The notes under the pieces were generated by a model. That model did not search any database, was not told where the DNA came from, and was given only the letters and a program-made list of their open reading frames with translations. A stretch of DNA of 36,578 nt. It comes from Acidobacteriota bacterium. GTDB taxonomy: Bacteria; Acidobacteriota; UBA6911; RPQK01; JAPXNP01. The stretch lies in the NCBI GenBank assembly GCA_020350445.1, contig CP070717.1:4659457-4696034 (forward strand), given 5' to 3'. This document shows, in pieces, positions 15,990 to 24,173 of this stretch (the stretch's first letter is position 1; every line of letters begins with the position of its first letter). A program made the position numbers and the translations under genes.

Positions 15990-16535
15990 ATGGAGAAGCC
16001 AAGAATCGCCACGACATCATTGGCGGGTTGTTTCGGGTGCCACATGTCGCTATTGGATATCGATGCGAGGATTCTGGATCTCGCTGAATTAGTTGAGTTT
16101 CACAAATCCCCAATCAACGATATTAAAGCCTTTGACCAGCACTGCGCTGTCGGCTTGATCGAAGGTGGCTGCTGCAATGAGGAGAACGTCAAGGTTCTTC
16201 GTGAGTTCAGAAGGAACTGCGACATCCTGGTCTCCGTCGGTGATTGCGCCATTATGGGTGGTATCCCCGCGATGAGGAACCTGGTTCCGCTCGAGGAATG
16301 TCTTCAAGAGGCATACTTGAACGGTCCAACCGTGTTCAACCCGTCGAAAAGGATTCCGAATGATCCTGAAATACCCCTGTTACTCGAGAAGGTCTATCCC
16401 TGTCATGAGGTGGTTGAGATCGACTATCACCTGCCGGGCTGTCCTCCACCTGCAGATACGTTGTGGGAGGCACTGGGGGCCCTGCTGAAGGGGAATCCAA
16501 TCGAACTCTCCTATGAGTTGATCAAGTATGACTGA
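15990..16535 (+). CDS. hoxY: [NiFe] hydrogenase small subunit HoxY
   Basis: The 181-aa cytoplasmic subunit carries the single proximal 4Fe-4S cluster between the NiFe site and HoxU. Its ligands are visible as C14 and C17 (AGCFGCHMS), C86 (VGDCAIMGG) and C151 (LPGCPPPAD). There is no signal peptide and no medial or distal cluster domain, as expected for group 3 enzymes. Unlike the HoxY I recall from Ralstonia, it has a Cys-Cys pair (C61-C62) in the EGGCCNEEN loop, and further cysteines at 52, 77, 104 and 138. GAGGAG precedes ATG 15990, 11 bases after hoxU. Confidence 0.95.
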   Translation: MEKPRIATTSLAGCFGCHMSLLDIDARILDLAELVEFHKSPINDIKAFDQHCAVGLIEGGCCNEENVKVLREFRRNCDILVSVGDCAIMGGIPAMRNLVPLEECLQEAYLNGPTVFNPSKRIPNDPEIPLLLEKVYPCHEVVEIDYHLPGCPPPADTLWEALGALLKGNPIELSYELIKYD

Positions 16536-16552
16536 GGCCAGGAGATGAGGTC

Positions 16553-17998
16553 GTGAATGCCAATCAAGGTTCAAAGAGAATTGTCATCGAGCCCGTTACC
16601 CGGGTGGAGGGCCACGGGAAAGTAACCATCCAACTCGATGAGCAACATCGTGTTACTCAGGCCCGCCTGCACATTGTCGAGTTTAGAGGTTTCGAGCGCT
16701 TCATCCAGGGACGCCCGTTTTGGGAGGTTCCAGTCCTGGTGCAGCGGCTGTGCGGGATCTGCCCTGTCAGTCATCACCTGGCTGCCGCGAAAGCCGTCGA
16801 CCGGCTCGTTGGAGCTGATGAACTGACACCGACGGCAACGAAACTGCGACTCCTGATGCATCACGGGCAGTTTCTGCAGTCGCATGCTCTACACTTCTTC
16901 CATCTTTGCTCGCCCGATCTGCTGTTTGGGTTTGACTCCGATGTTGCCCAAAGGAACGTGATCGGGGTTGCCGGACGCTATCCGGAACTTGCGAAACAGG
17001 GGGTTCTGCTCAGGAAATTCGGCCAGGAGATCATCCAGGCGACTGCAGGAAAGAAGATTCACGGGACGGGAGCGATCCCGGGCGGTGTCAACAAGAACCT
17101 CTCCCCAGCCGAGCGCGATCTTTTTCTGGGGCAAATGGACCAGATTCTCGGCTGGAGTCGATCAGCTCTTGGGCTGGCCAGGGAATACACGCTCGACAAC
17201 CTCGAGCGGCTGGCTCCTTTTGGTTCCTTTGATTCAAACCATCTCTCGATTGTCCGAAGCGATGGGGCCTACGGCATCTACGACGGCCTGCTGAGAGCCA
17301 GAGACGCCGCGGGAAAGCTGATTTTCGACCAGGTAGACAATCAGGAATACGACCGGTACATCGCCGAAGAAGTCCGTTCCTGGTCCTACATGAAGTTTCC
17401 CTTCATCCGGTCAATCGGGCCGGAGCTTGGGTGGTATCGAGTCGGCCCGCTGGCTCGAGTCAATAACTGTGATTTCTTTGACACACCCGAAGCGGAACGC
17501 GAGCGGCAAGGATTCATGGAACTCACCCAGGGAAAACCCAACAACCTGACCATGGCGTACCACTGGGCCCGAATGATCGAAATGCTGCATTCGGCCGAGA
17601 AGATCCAGGAGCTCCTGCACGACAGCGATCTGCAGGGCGAGGACCTCGTCGTCGAAGGAGAGCGGCGTGAAGAAGCGGTCGGGATCATTGAAGCGCCGAG
17701 AGGCACCCTGTTTCATCATTATCGGATTAACGAGAACGACCAGATCACGATGGCCAACCTGATTGTTTCGACCACGAGCAATAATGAAGCGATGAACCAG
17801 GCTGTCCGAAAGGTTGCAGAGGATACCCTGGACGGAGTCCCGGAGGTCACTGAGGGAATGTTGAACGGCATTGAGGTGGCGATTCGTGCCTACGATCCCT
17901 GTCTATCCTGTGCTACCCACGCCTTGGGGCAGATGCCGCTGCGGGTGGAACTAGTAGACATGGACGGGAATGTTGTGGATTCCCTGCAGAAGGGGTAA
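16553..17998 (+). CDS. hoxH: [NiFe] hydrogenase large subunit HoxH
   Basis: This 481-aa catalytic subunit splits or makes H2 at a Ni-Fe(CN)2CO centre. The motif RVEGHGK lies at residues 17-23; the nickel ligands are C67 and C70 in RLCGICPVSHH and C450 and C453 in DPCLSCATH. Following H456 is a 25-residue C-terminal peptide that must be removed for maturation; the protease gene is next door. The start is GTG 16553 with AGGAG eight bases upstream, 17 bases after hoxY. L1 and L2 motifs and operon order place it in group 3d (NAD-linked, bidirectional). The hyp genes for cofactor assembly are not in the window. Confidence 0.96.
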   Translation: MNANQGSKRIVIEPVTRVEGHGKVTIQLDEQHRVTQARLHIVEFRGFERFIQGRPFWEVPVLVQRLCGICPVSHHLAAAKAVDRLVGADELTPTATKLRLLMHHGQFLQSHALHFFHLCSPDLLFGFDSDVAQRNVIGVAGRYPELAKQGVLLRKFGQEIIQATAGKKIHGTGAIPGGVNKNLSPAERDLFLGQMDQILGWSRSALGLAREYTLDNLERLAPFGSFDSNHLSIVRSDGAYGIYDGLLRARDAAGKLIFDQVDNQEYDRYIAEEVRSWSYMKFPFIRSIGPELGWYRVGPLARVNNCDFFDTPEAERERQGFMELTQGKPNNLTMAYHWARMIEMLHSAEKIQELLHDSDLQGEDLVVEGERREEAVGIIEAPRGTLFHHYRINENDQITMANLIVSTTSNNEAMNQAVRKVAEDTLDGVPEVTEGMLNGIEVAIRAYDPCLSCATHALGQMPLRVELVDMDGNVVDSLQKG

Positions 17999-18002
17999 GG
18001 AT

Positions 18003-18482
18003 ATGAGTGGAGGGTTGTTACTCCTCTGTTATGGCAACCCCGGGAGGCGGGATGACGGACTGGGGGCCGCCTTTGCCGAGGCTGTCGAGAAGTCGCCCCC
18101 GGAAGGCGTGACGGTCGAAGTGAATTACCAGTTGATGATCGAGGACGCTGCTCGAATCGCAGAACATGACGCCGTAGTCTTCGTTGATGCAGCTGTGGTG
18201 GGCCCGGAGCCCTTTGACTTTAGAGTGATCGAAGGGAGCGCTTCGCGGTCATTCTCGACCCACTCCATCCTCCCCGAGGAGGTGCTGGGATTGGCCCGGG
18301 AGCTGTTTGGATCGCAGGGAAAGGGTTACGTGTTGGCCATCCGTGGGTACGTTTTCGAAGATTTCGGTGAAGCTCTCAGCAAAAGGGCGAAGGAAAACCT
18401 TTCGGCAGCGCTCGACTTCTTTGCCCAGTTTGCTGAGCGGGTGGTGGATTCGACTCAGAGGGCTGAACGGGTTCGCTGGTAG
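18003..18482 (+). CDS. hoxW: Hydrogenase maturation endopeptidase HoxW
   Basis: This 159-aa M52-family protease should cleave the C-terminal peptide of HoxH after nickel insertion. The signature YGNPGRRDDGLG opens the protein, with D17 in the place of the HybD Glu16 nickel contact; D62 (VFVDAA) and H87 (STHSI) fit the other two metal-binding positions. I chose ATG 18003, four bases after the hoxH stop and seven bases after GAAGGGG. A frame start at 17970 inside hoxH has no support. The C-terminal end is charged and not conserved in my memory of the family. Confidence 0.9.
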   Translation: MSGGLLLLCYGNPGRRDDGLGAAFAEAVEKSPPEGVTVEVNYQLMIEDAARIAEHDAVVFVDAAVVGPEPFDFRVIEGSASRSFSTHSILPEEVLGLARELFGSQGKGYVLAIRGYVFEDFGEALSKRAKENLSAALDFFAQFAERVVDSTQRAERVRW

Positions 18483-18503
18483 TCGGTGACAGGGAGGAAT
18501 TAG

Positions 18504-18881
18504 ATGAAAGACGGGAAGTACCTGATTCTATGTATTGACGATGATCCGGACATTCTTGAATCTCTGCGGATCGTTCTCGAAGCGAATGACTACGAGGTGA
18601 CAACAGCCGAAAGTGGTGAGGCCGGACTCCGTTCGTATCGGGAAGAGCCCCCAGATCTGGTGATTGTGGATTTGATGATGGAAGAGATCGATGCGGGTAC
18701 GTCGTTTGTTCGAGAGCTGAAGGCGATGGGAAACACAGCCCCTGTCTATATGCTGAGTTCGACCGGAGACAGTTTGACGACAACTACGGATTACAGTGCG
18801 CTGGGTTTGACGGGGGTCTTTCAGAAGCCGATCAACCCCGATATGCTGTTGGCGTTGCTGAAGGCCAAGCTTCGTCGCTGA
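18504..18881 (+). CDS. Single-domain response regulator
   Basis: This 125-aa CheY-like receiver has no output domain. The acidic pocket is D12-D13-D14, the phosphoacceptor D56 (VIVDLMME), the switch serine S85 or S86 (YMLSST) and K108 (FQKP). GGAGG lies ahead of the ATG and the gene follows hoxW by 21 bases, so it is probably expressed with the hydrogenase. With the downstream kinase it makes a two-component pair, but as it cannot bind DNA itself, it must act through protein contact or a phosphorelay. It cannot be the sigma-54 activator, because it has no AAA+ domain. Confidence 0.9.
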   Translation: MKDGKYLILCIDDDPDILESLRIVLEANDYEVTTAESGEAGLRSYREEPPDLVIVDLMMEEIDAGTSFVRELKAMGNTAPVYMLSSTGDSLTTTTDYSALGLTGVFQKPINPDMLLALLKAKLRR

Positions 18882-18977
18882 CGAGGTGATTCTCTTTAGT
18901 ACCTGCGGCCGGAGCGCAGTCGTTTCCGCTCGCGAATCTCCGAGGAAGAGCCCATTTGCTGCGGGAGGAAGGGGTAA

Positions 18978-20822
18978 ATGGTCCCGTTGGGGGATCCGGT
19001 TCTGATACCGATTGAAAGTGAGCTTCGAGAACGTGTGCACTGGTTTATCCGCCTGAGGTGGATGGCCGTGGTCGGGATTCTGCTCGGAGGTTGGCTGGTT
19101 TCGAGCTTTGTCTTTCCGGAGGTCTCTCCGATACCCTTCTGGTCGGTCGGCCTGGTGGTTTTCCTTTACAACATCTTTTTCCACCGCATCCGGTTCAGGA
19201 TCCAGGCAGAGCCACGTTCCTTGAAGCGGACCGTCTTCCTGCAAATCGGACTGGACTGGTTCGCCTTGCTGGTATTGATCTTCTACTCGGGAGGCATCTG
19301 GAGCCCGATTGCACTGGCGTTCAATTTCCACCTCATCATCGGGGCGATTCTGCTCTCGAAGCGGACCTGTTTTCTTCTGGCCGGGATTGCGAGTGCCGCA
19401 CTGCTTCTTTCGGTCTGTCTCGACGATTTCGCCAGCGGGCTGGCACCTCCCAGCGCTCTTTCTCCCCATTCGGCATTTGCAGATTCGATCTCGGGTCTTT
19501 ACGTCTGGTTCGCTTTGACGGCAATTCTTTTCGTAACGGCATTCCTGGTAACTTCGATCACGGCCCAGCTGCGTGAGAAGGAAGAGGCCCTCTCCTCAAG
19601 CGAGAGAGCACTGAGTCACGCCTACCGTGAGATGGAGGCGTTGCACCAACTGGGACAGACGGTCAATTCGACCCTGGATATGAACGAAGTACTCGGTTTG
19701 ATTGCCGAGCACGCCACCAAGCTGCTGGAGATGAAGGCCTGCTTTATTCGTCTCTTTGATGACAGCGGGAAGTACCTGTTCATCGGGGGATCCTATGGTC
19801 TCAGCCAGGCCTATATCGACAAGGGGCCGGTGGAGGTTTCCAAGAGCCTGATCGATTCAGAGACCCTGCGGGGGGGAGTTGTACAGGTTTTGAATGTGAC
19901 CGAGGACCGGCGGTTCCAGTACCGTGAGGAAGCCCGGGCTGAAGGTCTGGCATCGGTGCTTTGTGTCCCTGTTTCAGCCAAGAGCCGGGTACTCGGCGTG
20001 ATTCGGGTCTACTCAGCTGAACCCCACCAATTCTCAGAGCAGGAACAGCATCTCCTGATGAATCTGGCAAACCTTGGTGCTGTCGCAATCCAGAACGCGC
20101 GCACTTATGCCAATTTGAAGGCACTGAACGAGCAGAGGGTATGGTTCGCCCGGATGACTCATCACCAGCTTCGCAGTCCACTCGCGGCCATCAGCGCAAC
20201 ACTCGATGCCGTGCCCTATGCCGGTGATCTTAGTGAGAAGCAGCGGGAGTTGATACATCGAGCGCGGCGGAGGATTGAAGATGCCTTCGAGACGATTCGG
20301 GATCTGCTCGATCTGGCTGCGGCGCAGAGACCTCCGGAGGATCGCCGGGTTAAACCGACGGCCATTGCGCCCGTCTTACAGAAGGTTGTCGATGCGTTCC
20401 AGGAGAGGGCACGAGGAAAGAATGTGGAGTTTAACGTCACGCTTCCCCCGGAAAACGTGACCGTCAACGTCGAAGCGGCGGACCTGGAGCGCATCTTCTC
20501 GAACCTGCTGGACAACGCGATCAAGTACACTCCCAGTGGAGGCCGTGTTGCCCTGGAATGCCGGTTTGAGCAGGGACAGTGCCTTGGGGAGGTAAGAGAC
20601 ACCGGAGTCGGTATCGCGGCAGATGAAATCGAGCGGGTCTTCGATGGCTTCTTCCGCGGGCAGGCTGCGAAGGCGACCGGTGAGATGGGGACCGGGCTGG
20701 GTCTTTCTATCGTTCGTCAACTGATCGATCGGCTGGGCGGTAAGCTGAACCTTGAGAGCACTCCTGGTGTCGGTACGACTGTTTCGATCAGCCTGAAAGC
20801 CCAGCAGGCAGGCCCCTCCTGA
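18978..20822 (+). CDS. Membrane GAF-domain sensor histidine kinase
   Basis: The 614-aa protein has six predicted TM helices (about residues 25-195), a coiled linker, a GAF domain (about 220-375), a dimerisation domain with H396 in MTHHQLRSPLAAI, and a catalytic domain with the N box (NLLDNAIKYTP), G1 (DTGVGI), F box (FDGFFRG) and G2 (GTGLGLSIV). THHQLRS in place of the usual SHELRT is an uncommon H-box. The six-TM input has no recognised ligand motif. The gene follows the response regulator by 96 bases and follows the hydrogenase genes in the same direction, which suggests that it senses redox, quinone, oxygen or hydrogen status; that is inference. GGAGGAAGGGG precedes the ATG. Confidence 0.92.
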   Translation: MVPLGDPVLIPIESELRERVHWFIRLRWMAVVGILLGGWLVSSFVFPEVSPIPFWSVGLVVFLYNIFFHRIRFRIQAEPRSLKRTVFLQIGLDWFALLVLIFYSGGIWSPIALAFNFHLIIGAILLSKRTCFLLAGIASAALLLSVCLDDFASGLAPPSALSPHSAFADSISGLYVWFALTAILFVTAFLVTSITAQLREKEEALSSSERALSHAYREMEALHQLGQTVNSTLDMNEVLGLIAEHATKLLEMKACFIRLFDDSGKYLFIGGSYGLSQAYIDKGPVEVSKSLIDSETLRGGVVQVLNVTEDRRFQYREEARAEGLASVLCVPVSAKSRVLGVIRVYSAEPHQFSEQEQHLLMNLANLGAVAIQNARTYANLKALNEQRVWFARMTHHQLRSPLAAISATLDAVPYAGDLSEKQRELIHRARRRIEDAFETIRDLLDLAAAQRPPEDRRVKPTAIAPVLQKVVDAFQERARGKNVEFNVTLPPENVTVNVEAADLERIFSNLLDNAIKYTPSGGRVALECRFEQGQCLGEVRDTGVGIAADEIERVFDGFFRGQAAKATGEMGTGLGLSIVRQLIDRLGGKLNLESTPGVGTTVSISLKAQQAGPS

Positions 20823-20942
20823 TCTGGGGCATCTGTGTGTGGCTCCCGTCTTCAAGCCATCGCTCTCAGGGATTATTCTAACTTGCCGTGGTTCGCTGAC
20901 TTCCGGTATCGTCGGCAGTCTGAGCTAAGAGAGGAGCAGAAG

Positions 20943-23900
20943 ATGTCTTCCACTACCCGAGCATTTGGTCGTTTGTGTCTGTTTCTTTTGCCGGCATTGA
21001 TGCTGCCCGGTTCCCTGGTTTGGGCCCAGGGCGAACCAGAGGATTCGAACCAGGTCGTACCGGAGGAACTCTATTCGAAACTGGAGTACCGGCTTGCCGG
21101 TCCCTATCGAGGGGGGCGTTCCACTGCCGGCGTGGGTGTTCCCGGCCAGCCCTTTACGTTCTACATGGGGACCACTGGTGGAGGGGTCTGGAAGACCGAT
21201 GACGCCGGTGAGAGCTGGGTCAACATTTCTGACGGCTTCTTCAAGGCGGGATCGATTGGGGCAATCGCCGTAGCGAAGTCGGATCCCAATGTTCTCTACG
21301 TCGGAACCGGTTCGAATGCTCCGCGCGGAAATGTGTCAGCTGGGATCGGTGTCTATCGATCAACCGATGCCGGGAAAACCTGGAAGCACATTGGGCTCGA
21401 GCAGGCCGGTCAAATCAGCAGGATTCGGATCAGCCCGACCGATCCCGATGATGTCTATGTTGCTGCCTTAGGACATATTTTCGGTCCGCATGAAGAACGG
21501 GGCGTATTTCGATCGCGGAACGGTGGAGAATCCTGGCACAAGATCCTCTACGTCGATGATTCTACGGGTGCCGTGGATCTGGCGATGGATTCGACAAATT
21601 CGAGAATCCTCTATGCCGGGATGTGGACTGTGGAAAGAAAGCCCTGGACCTTGAAAGGCGGCAGCGAGCAGGGCGGTGTGTTCAAGACTGTCGATGGTGG
21701 GGAGAACTGGGAAAAACTGCAGGGCGGATTGCCCGAGGGCGTTGTCGGAAAGATCGGAGTCTCCATTTCTCCCGCTGACCCGGATCGTGTCTGGGTTCTG
21801 ATCGAGGCTCAAGAAGGCGGGGTCTTTCGCTCTGATGATTCCGGCAAGACCTGGACCCGGGTGAACAAGGAGCGCAAGCTTCGCCAACGGGCTTGGTATT
21901 ACAGCCGGATCTATGCCGATCCCCAGGATGAGAATACCGTTTATGCGCTGAACACGTCCTTCTACAAGTCGGTCGACGGCGGAAAGACATTCGAGGCCAT
22001 CCGCGTGTTACACGGCGATTGTCACGATCTCTGGGTCAACCCTGAAAACTCAGAGATCATTCTCCAGACCAACGATGGTGGCGCACATGTCACCTTGAAC
22101 GGGGGCAAGACCTGGTCGACGTTGAATAACCAGCCTACCTCGGAGATCTATCGATTAGCCGTGGACAACCGGTTTCCCTATCGAATCTATGGCTCACAGC
22201 AGGATAACTCAACGATCTCGGTTTACAGCCGGAATACCGGTGAGCTGACACCGGATGGGGACTGGCTCAATGTGGGTGGATGTGAAAGTGGACATATCGC
22301 CGTCGATCCGAGGAATCCCAATATCGTCTATGCCGGCTGCTATGGGGGATACATTAGCCGTAGTAATTTGGAGAGCCGGCAGAGCCAGAACATCCTGGTC
22401 TATCCCCAGTTGCAGCTGGGGCAGGCACCCCGGGACCTGAAGTACCGCTTCCAGTGGAATGCTCCAATCCGGCTTTCGCCGCATGATCCGGGCATCCTCT
22501 ATCACACTTCTCAGGTCGTACACAGGTCAACCGATGAGGGGCACAGCTGGGAAGATATCAGCCCCGATCTGACCCGGAATGACAAGACGAAGCAGGACTG
22601 GGCCGGTGGATCAATTACCCTGGATAACACGGGAGTTGAGGTTTACGGGACCATCTTCGCGTTCGAGGAATCACCTCATGAAAAGGGGGTGCTCTGGGCG
22701 GGCAGTGATGATGGGCTTCTGCATATTTCGCGAAACGATGGGAAAGACTGGACTGATATCACACCCCCTGGGATTCCGGAGTTCAGTACCGTCAATGATA
22801 TTGAACTGTCGGCTCACGAGCCCGGCCGGGCATTTCTTGCCCTGTATCGCTACCGGTTTGACGATTTCCTCCCTTACCTTTACCGGACCAACGACTATGG
22901 AAAGACATGGGAGTCCCTGGCTGATGGCGAGAATGGCATCCCGGCCAATCATTTCGTGAGGGCGATTCGGGAAGATCCAGAAAAAAAGGGTCTTTTGTAC
23001 GCCGGGACCGAATTCGGACTCTATGTATCGTTTGACGACGGCGCTCACTGGCAGAGTCTTCAGCTGAACCTGCCGGTTACCCCGGTGACTGACATGGTGG
23101 TACATCAGGGTGAATTGGTCGTTGCCACACAGGGACGCTCCTTTTGGATCCTCGATAATCTCAACGTCATTCGCAGTCTCGCCCCCGGGCAGGATCTCGA
23201 AGCCCCTGTACTCTTCGCCCCGAAAGAGACCTCGCTGGCATTCTTTGGCCAAGCCTCAGAAAGACAGGGAAACCGGGAGAAGTCCAGCCCGCCGAACGGG
23301 GCGGTTATCCACTACTTTCTGCCAGCCGAATCCGATGATGTCCTGACCTTGGAAATCGTCGATCCTTCGGGGAATGTGATCCGGACTTTCAAGAGTTCTG
23401 AGAAGTCTGAAGCAGGGGAGGCGGAGGACGATGGCTTTGGCGGAGGGGGGGATACCGTTGCCCAGGCTCCTGCCGAGAAGGGACTGAATAAGCTGGTCTG
23501 GGATCTCAGGCTTTCCGCCCTGAACAAGGTCAAGGATGCGGTCCTGTGGGGATCCACGGGAGGTGCACTGGTATTGCCGGGAACCTATGAGGTGCGTCTC
23601 AGCCGTGGAGATTTTTCCGCCAGCCACCAGTTGCCCGTCGTGAAGGACCCGCGTGTTGCAGCGACTCAAGCCGATCTCGAAGAGCAGTTCGAGTTGCTCG
23701 AAGTGATCAGCGGACGAATCAACGAGCTTTATGACGCAGTCAGGAAACTGCGTTCGGTTCGGGAGCAGGTCAACAGCCTGGCTGATCGCATGAATGCGGC
23801 CGGCCTCGGTGAGGAAGCGGGCGAAAGGGCTCGGGGGATTGCTGAGAAACTCGATGAAATTGAGGCCAGGCTGATGCAGCCGAAGAATGAAAGCCGTCAG

Positions 23901-24137
23901 GACCCACTGAATTTTCCTCCCATGCTGGACAATCAGCTGGTTGCTCTGTACGGCTATGTTTCCGGAGAGGCCGCACGTCCTACGGAGGGAGCGACGGTCC
24001 GCTTGCGAGATCTTGAAAAGGAACTCAAGGGACATCTGGCGGAACTTGACAGCGTTCTCAGTTCCGAGGTGAAAGACTTCGAGACGTTCGTCGAAGCGGC
24101 GAATGTTCCGCGTGTTGTCCTGCCGAAGCAAGATTAG
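20943..24137 (+). CDS. Secreted VPS10/BNR-repeat beta-propeller protein
   Basis: This 1,064-aa protein has a Sec signal peptide (about residues 1-30, ending near LVWAQG) and about eleven Asp-box repeats of the S/T-x-D-x-G-x-x-W kind, e.g. WKTDDAGESW, YRSTDAGKTW, FRSRNGGESW, FRSDDSGKTW, VTLNGGKTW, HRSTDEGHSW and YRTNDYGKTW, which fold into sortilin-like propellers. After the propellers come a Gly/acid-rich linker (about 815-840), an Ig-like portion and a coiled-coil-prone C-terminus. The family is often called glycosyl hydrolase, without proof of activity. I chose ATG 20943 for GAGGAG six bases upstream and the signal peptide; an upstream in-frame start adds 36 non-signal residues. It follows the kinase by 120 bases. 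Function unknown. Confidence 0.9.
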   Translation: MSSTTRAFGRLCLFLLPALMLPGSLVWAQGEPEDSNQVVPEELYSKLEYRLAGPYRGGRSTAGVGVPGQPFTFYMGTTGGGVWKTDDAGESWVNISDGFFKAGSIGAIAVAKSDPNVLYVGTGSNAPRGNVSAGIGVYRSTDAGKTWKHIGLEQAGQISRIRISPTDPDDVYVAALGHIFGPHEERGVFRSRNGGESWHKILYVDDSTGAVDLAMDSTNSRILYAGMWTVERKPWTLKGGSEQGGVFKTVDGGENWEKLQGGLPEGVVGKIGVSISPADPDRVWVLIEAQEGGVFRSDDSGKTWTRVNKERKLRQRAWYYSRIYADPQDENTVYALNTSFYKSVDGGKTFEAIRVLHGDCHDLWVNPENSEIILQTNDGGAHVTLNGGKTWSTLNNQPTSEIYRLAVDNRFPYRIYGSQQDNSTISVYSRNTGELTPDGDWLNVGGCESGHIAVDPRNPNIVYAGCYGGYISRSNLESRQSQNILVYPQLQLGQAPRDLKYRFQWNAPIRLSPHDPGILYHTSQVVHRSTDEGHSWEDISPDLTRNDKTKQDWAGGSITLDNTGVEVYGTIFAFEESPHEKGVLWAGSDDGLLHISRNDGKDWTDITPPGIPEFSTVNDIELSAHEPGRAFLALYRYRFDDFLPYLYRTNDYGKTWESLADGENGIPANHFVRAIREDPEKKGLLYAGTEFGLYVSFDDGAHWQSLQLNLPVTPVTDMVVHQGELVVATQGRSFWILDNLNVIRSLAPGQDLEAPVLFAPKETSLAFFGQASERQGNREKSSPPNGAVIHYFLPAESDDVLTLEIVDPSGNVIRTFKSSEKSEAGEAEDDGFGGGGDTVAQAPAEKGLNKLVWDLRLSALNKVKDAVLWGSTGGALVLPGTYEVRLSRGDFSASHQLPVVKDPRVAATQADLEEQFELLEVISGRINELYDAVRKLRSVREQVNSLADRMNAAGLGEEAGERARGIAEKLDEIEARLMQPKNESRQDPLNFPPMLDNQLVALYGYVSGEAARPTEGATVRLRDLEKELKGHLAELDSVLSSEVKDFETFVEAANVPRVVLPKQD

Positions 24138-24173
24138 TGAGCGATTCCGAAGCCCGTTTCGGCGAGGTCTAAG

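Noticed and set aside
18528-19469. 313-codon minus-strand open frame
   Set aside because: It is antisense to the response regulator and histidine kinase, is low-complexity (Gln/Arg-rich) and shows no domain.
23256-24131. 291-codon minus-strand open frame
   Set aside because: It is antisense to the C-terminal part of the VPS10 protein and has no ribosome site or recognisable motif.
24147-24162. CCGAA-N6-TTCGG hairpin between the convergent VPS10 and cstA genes
   Set aside because: The stem is only five base pairs and no U-tract follows in either direction, so I do not call it a terminator.
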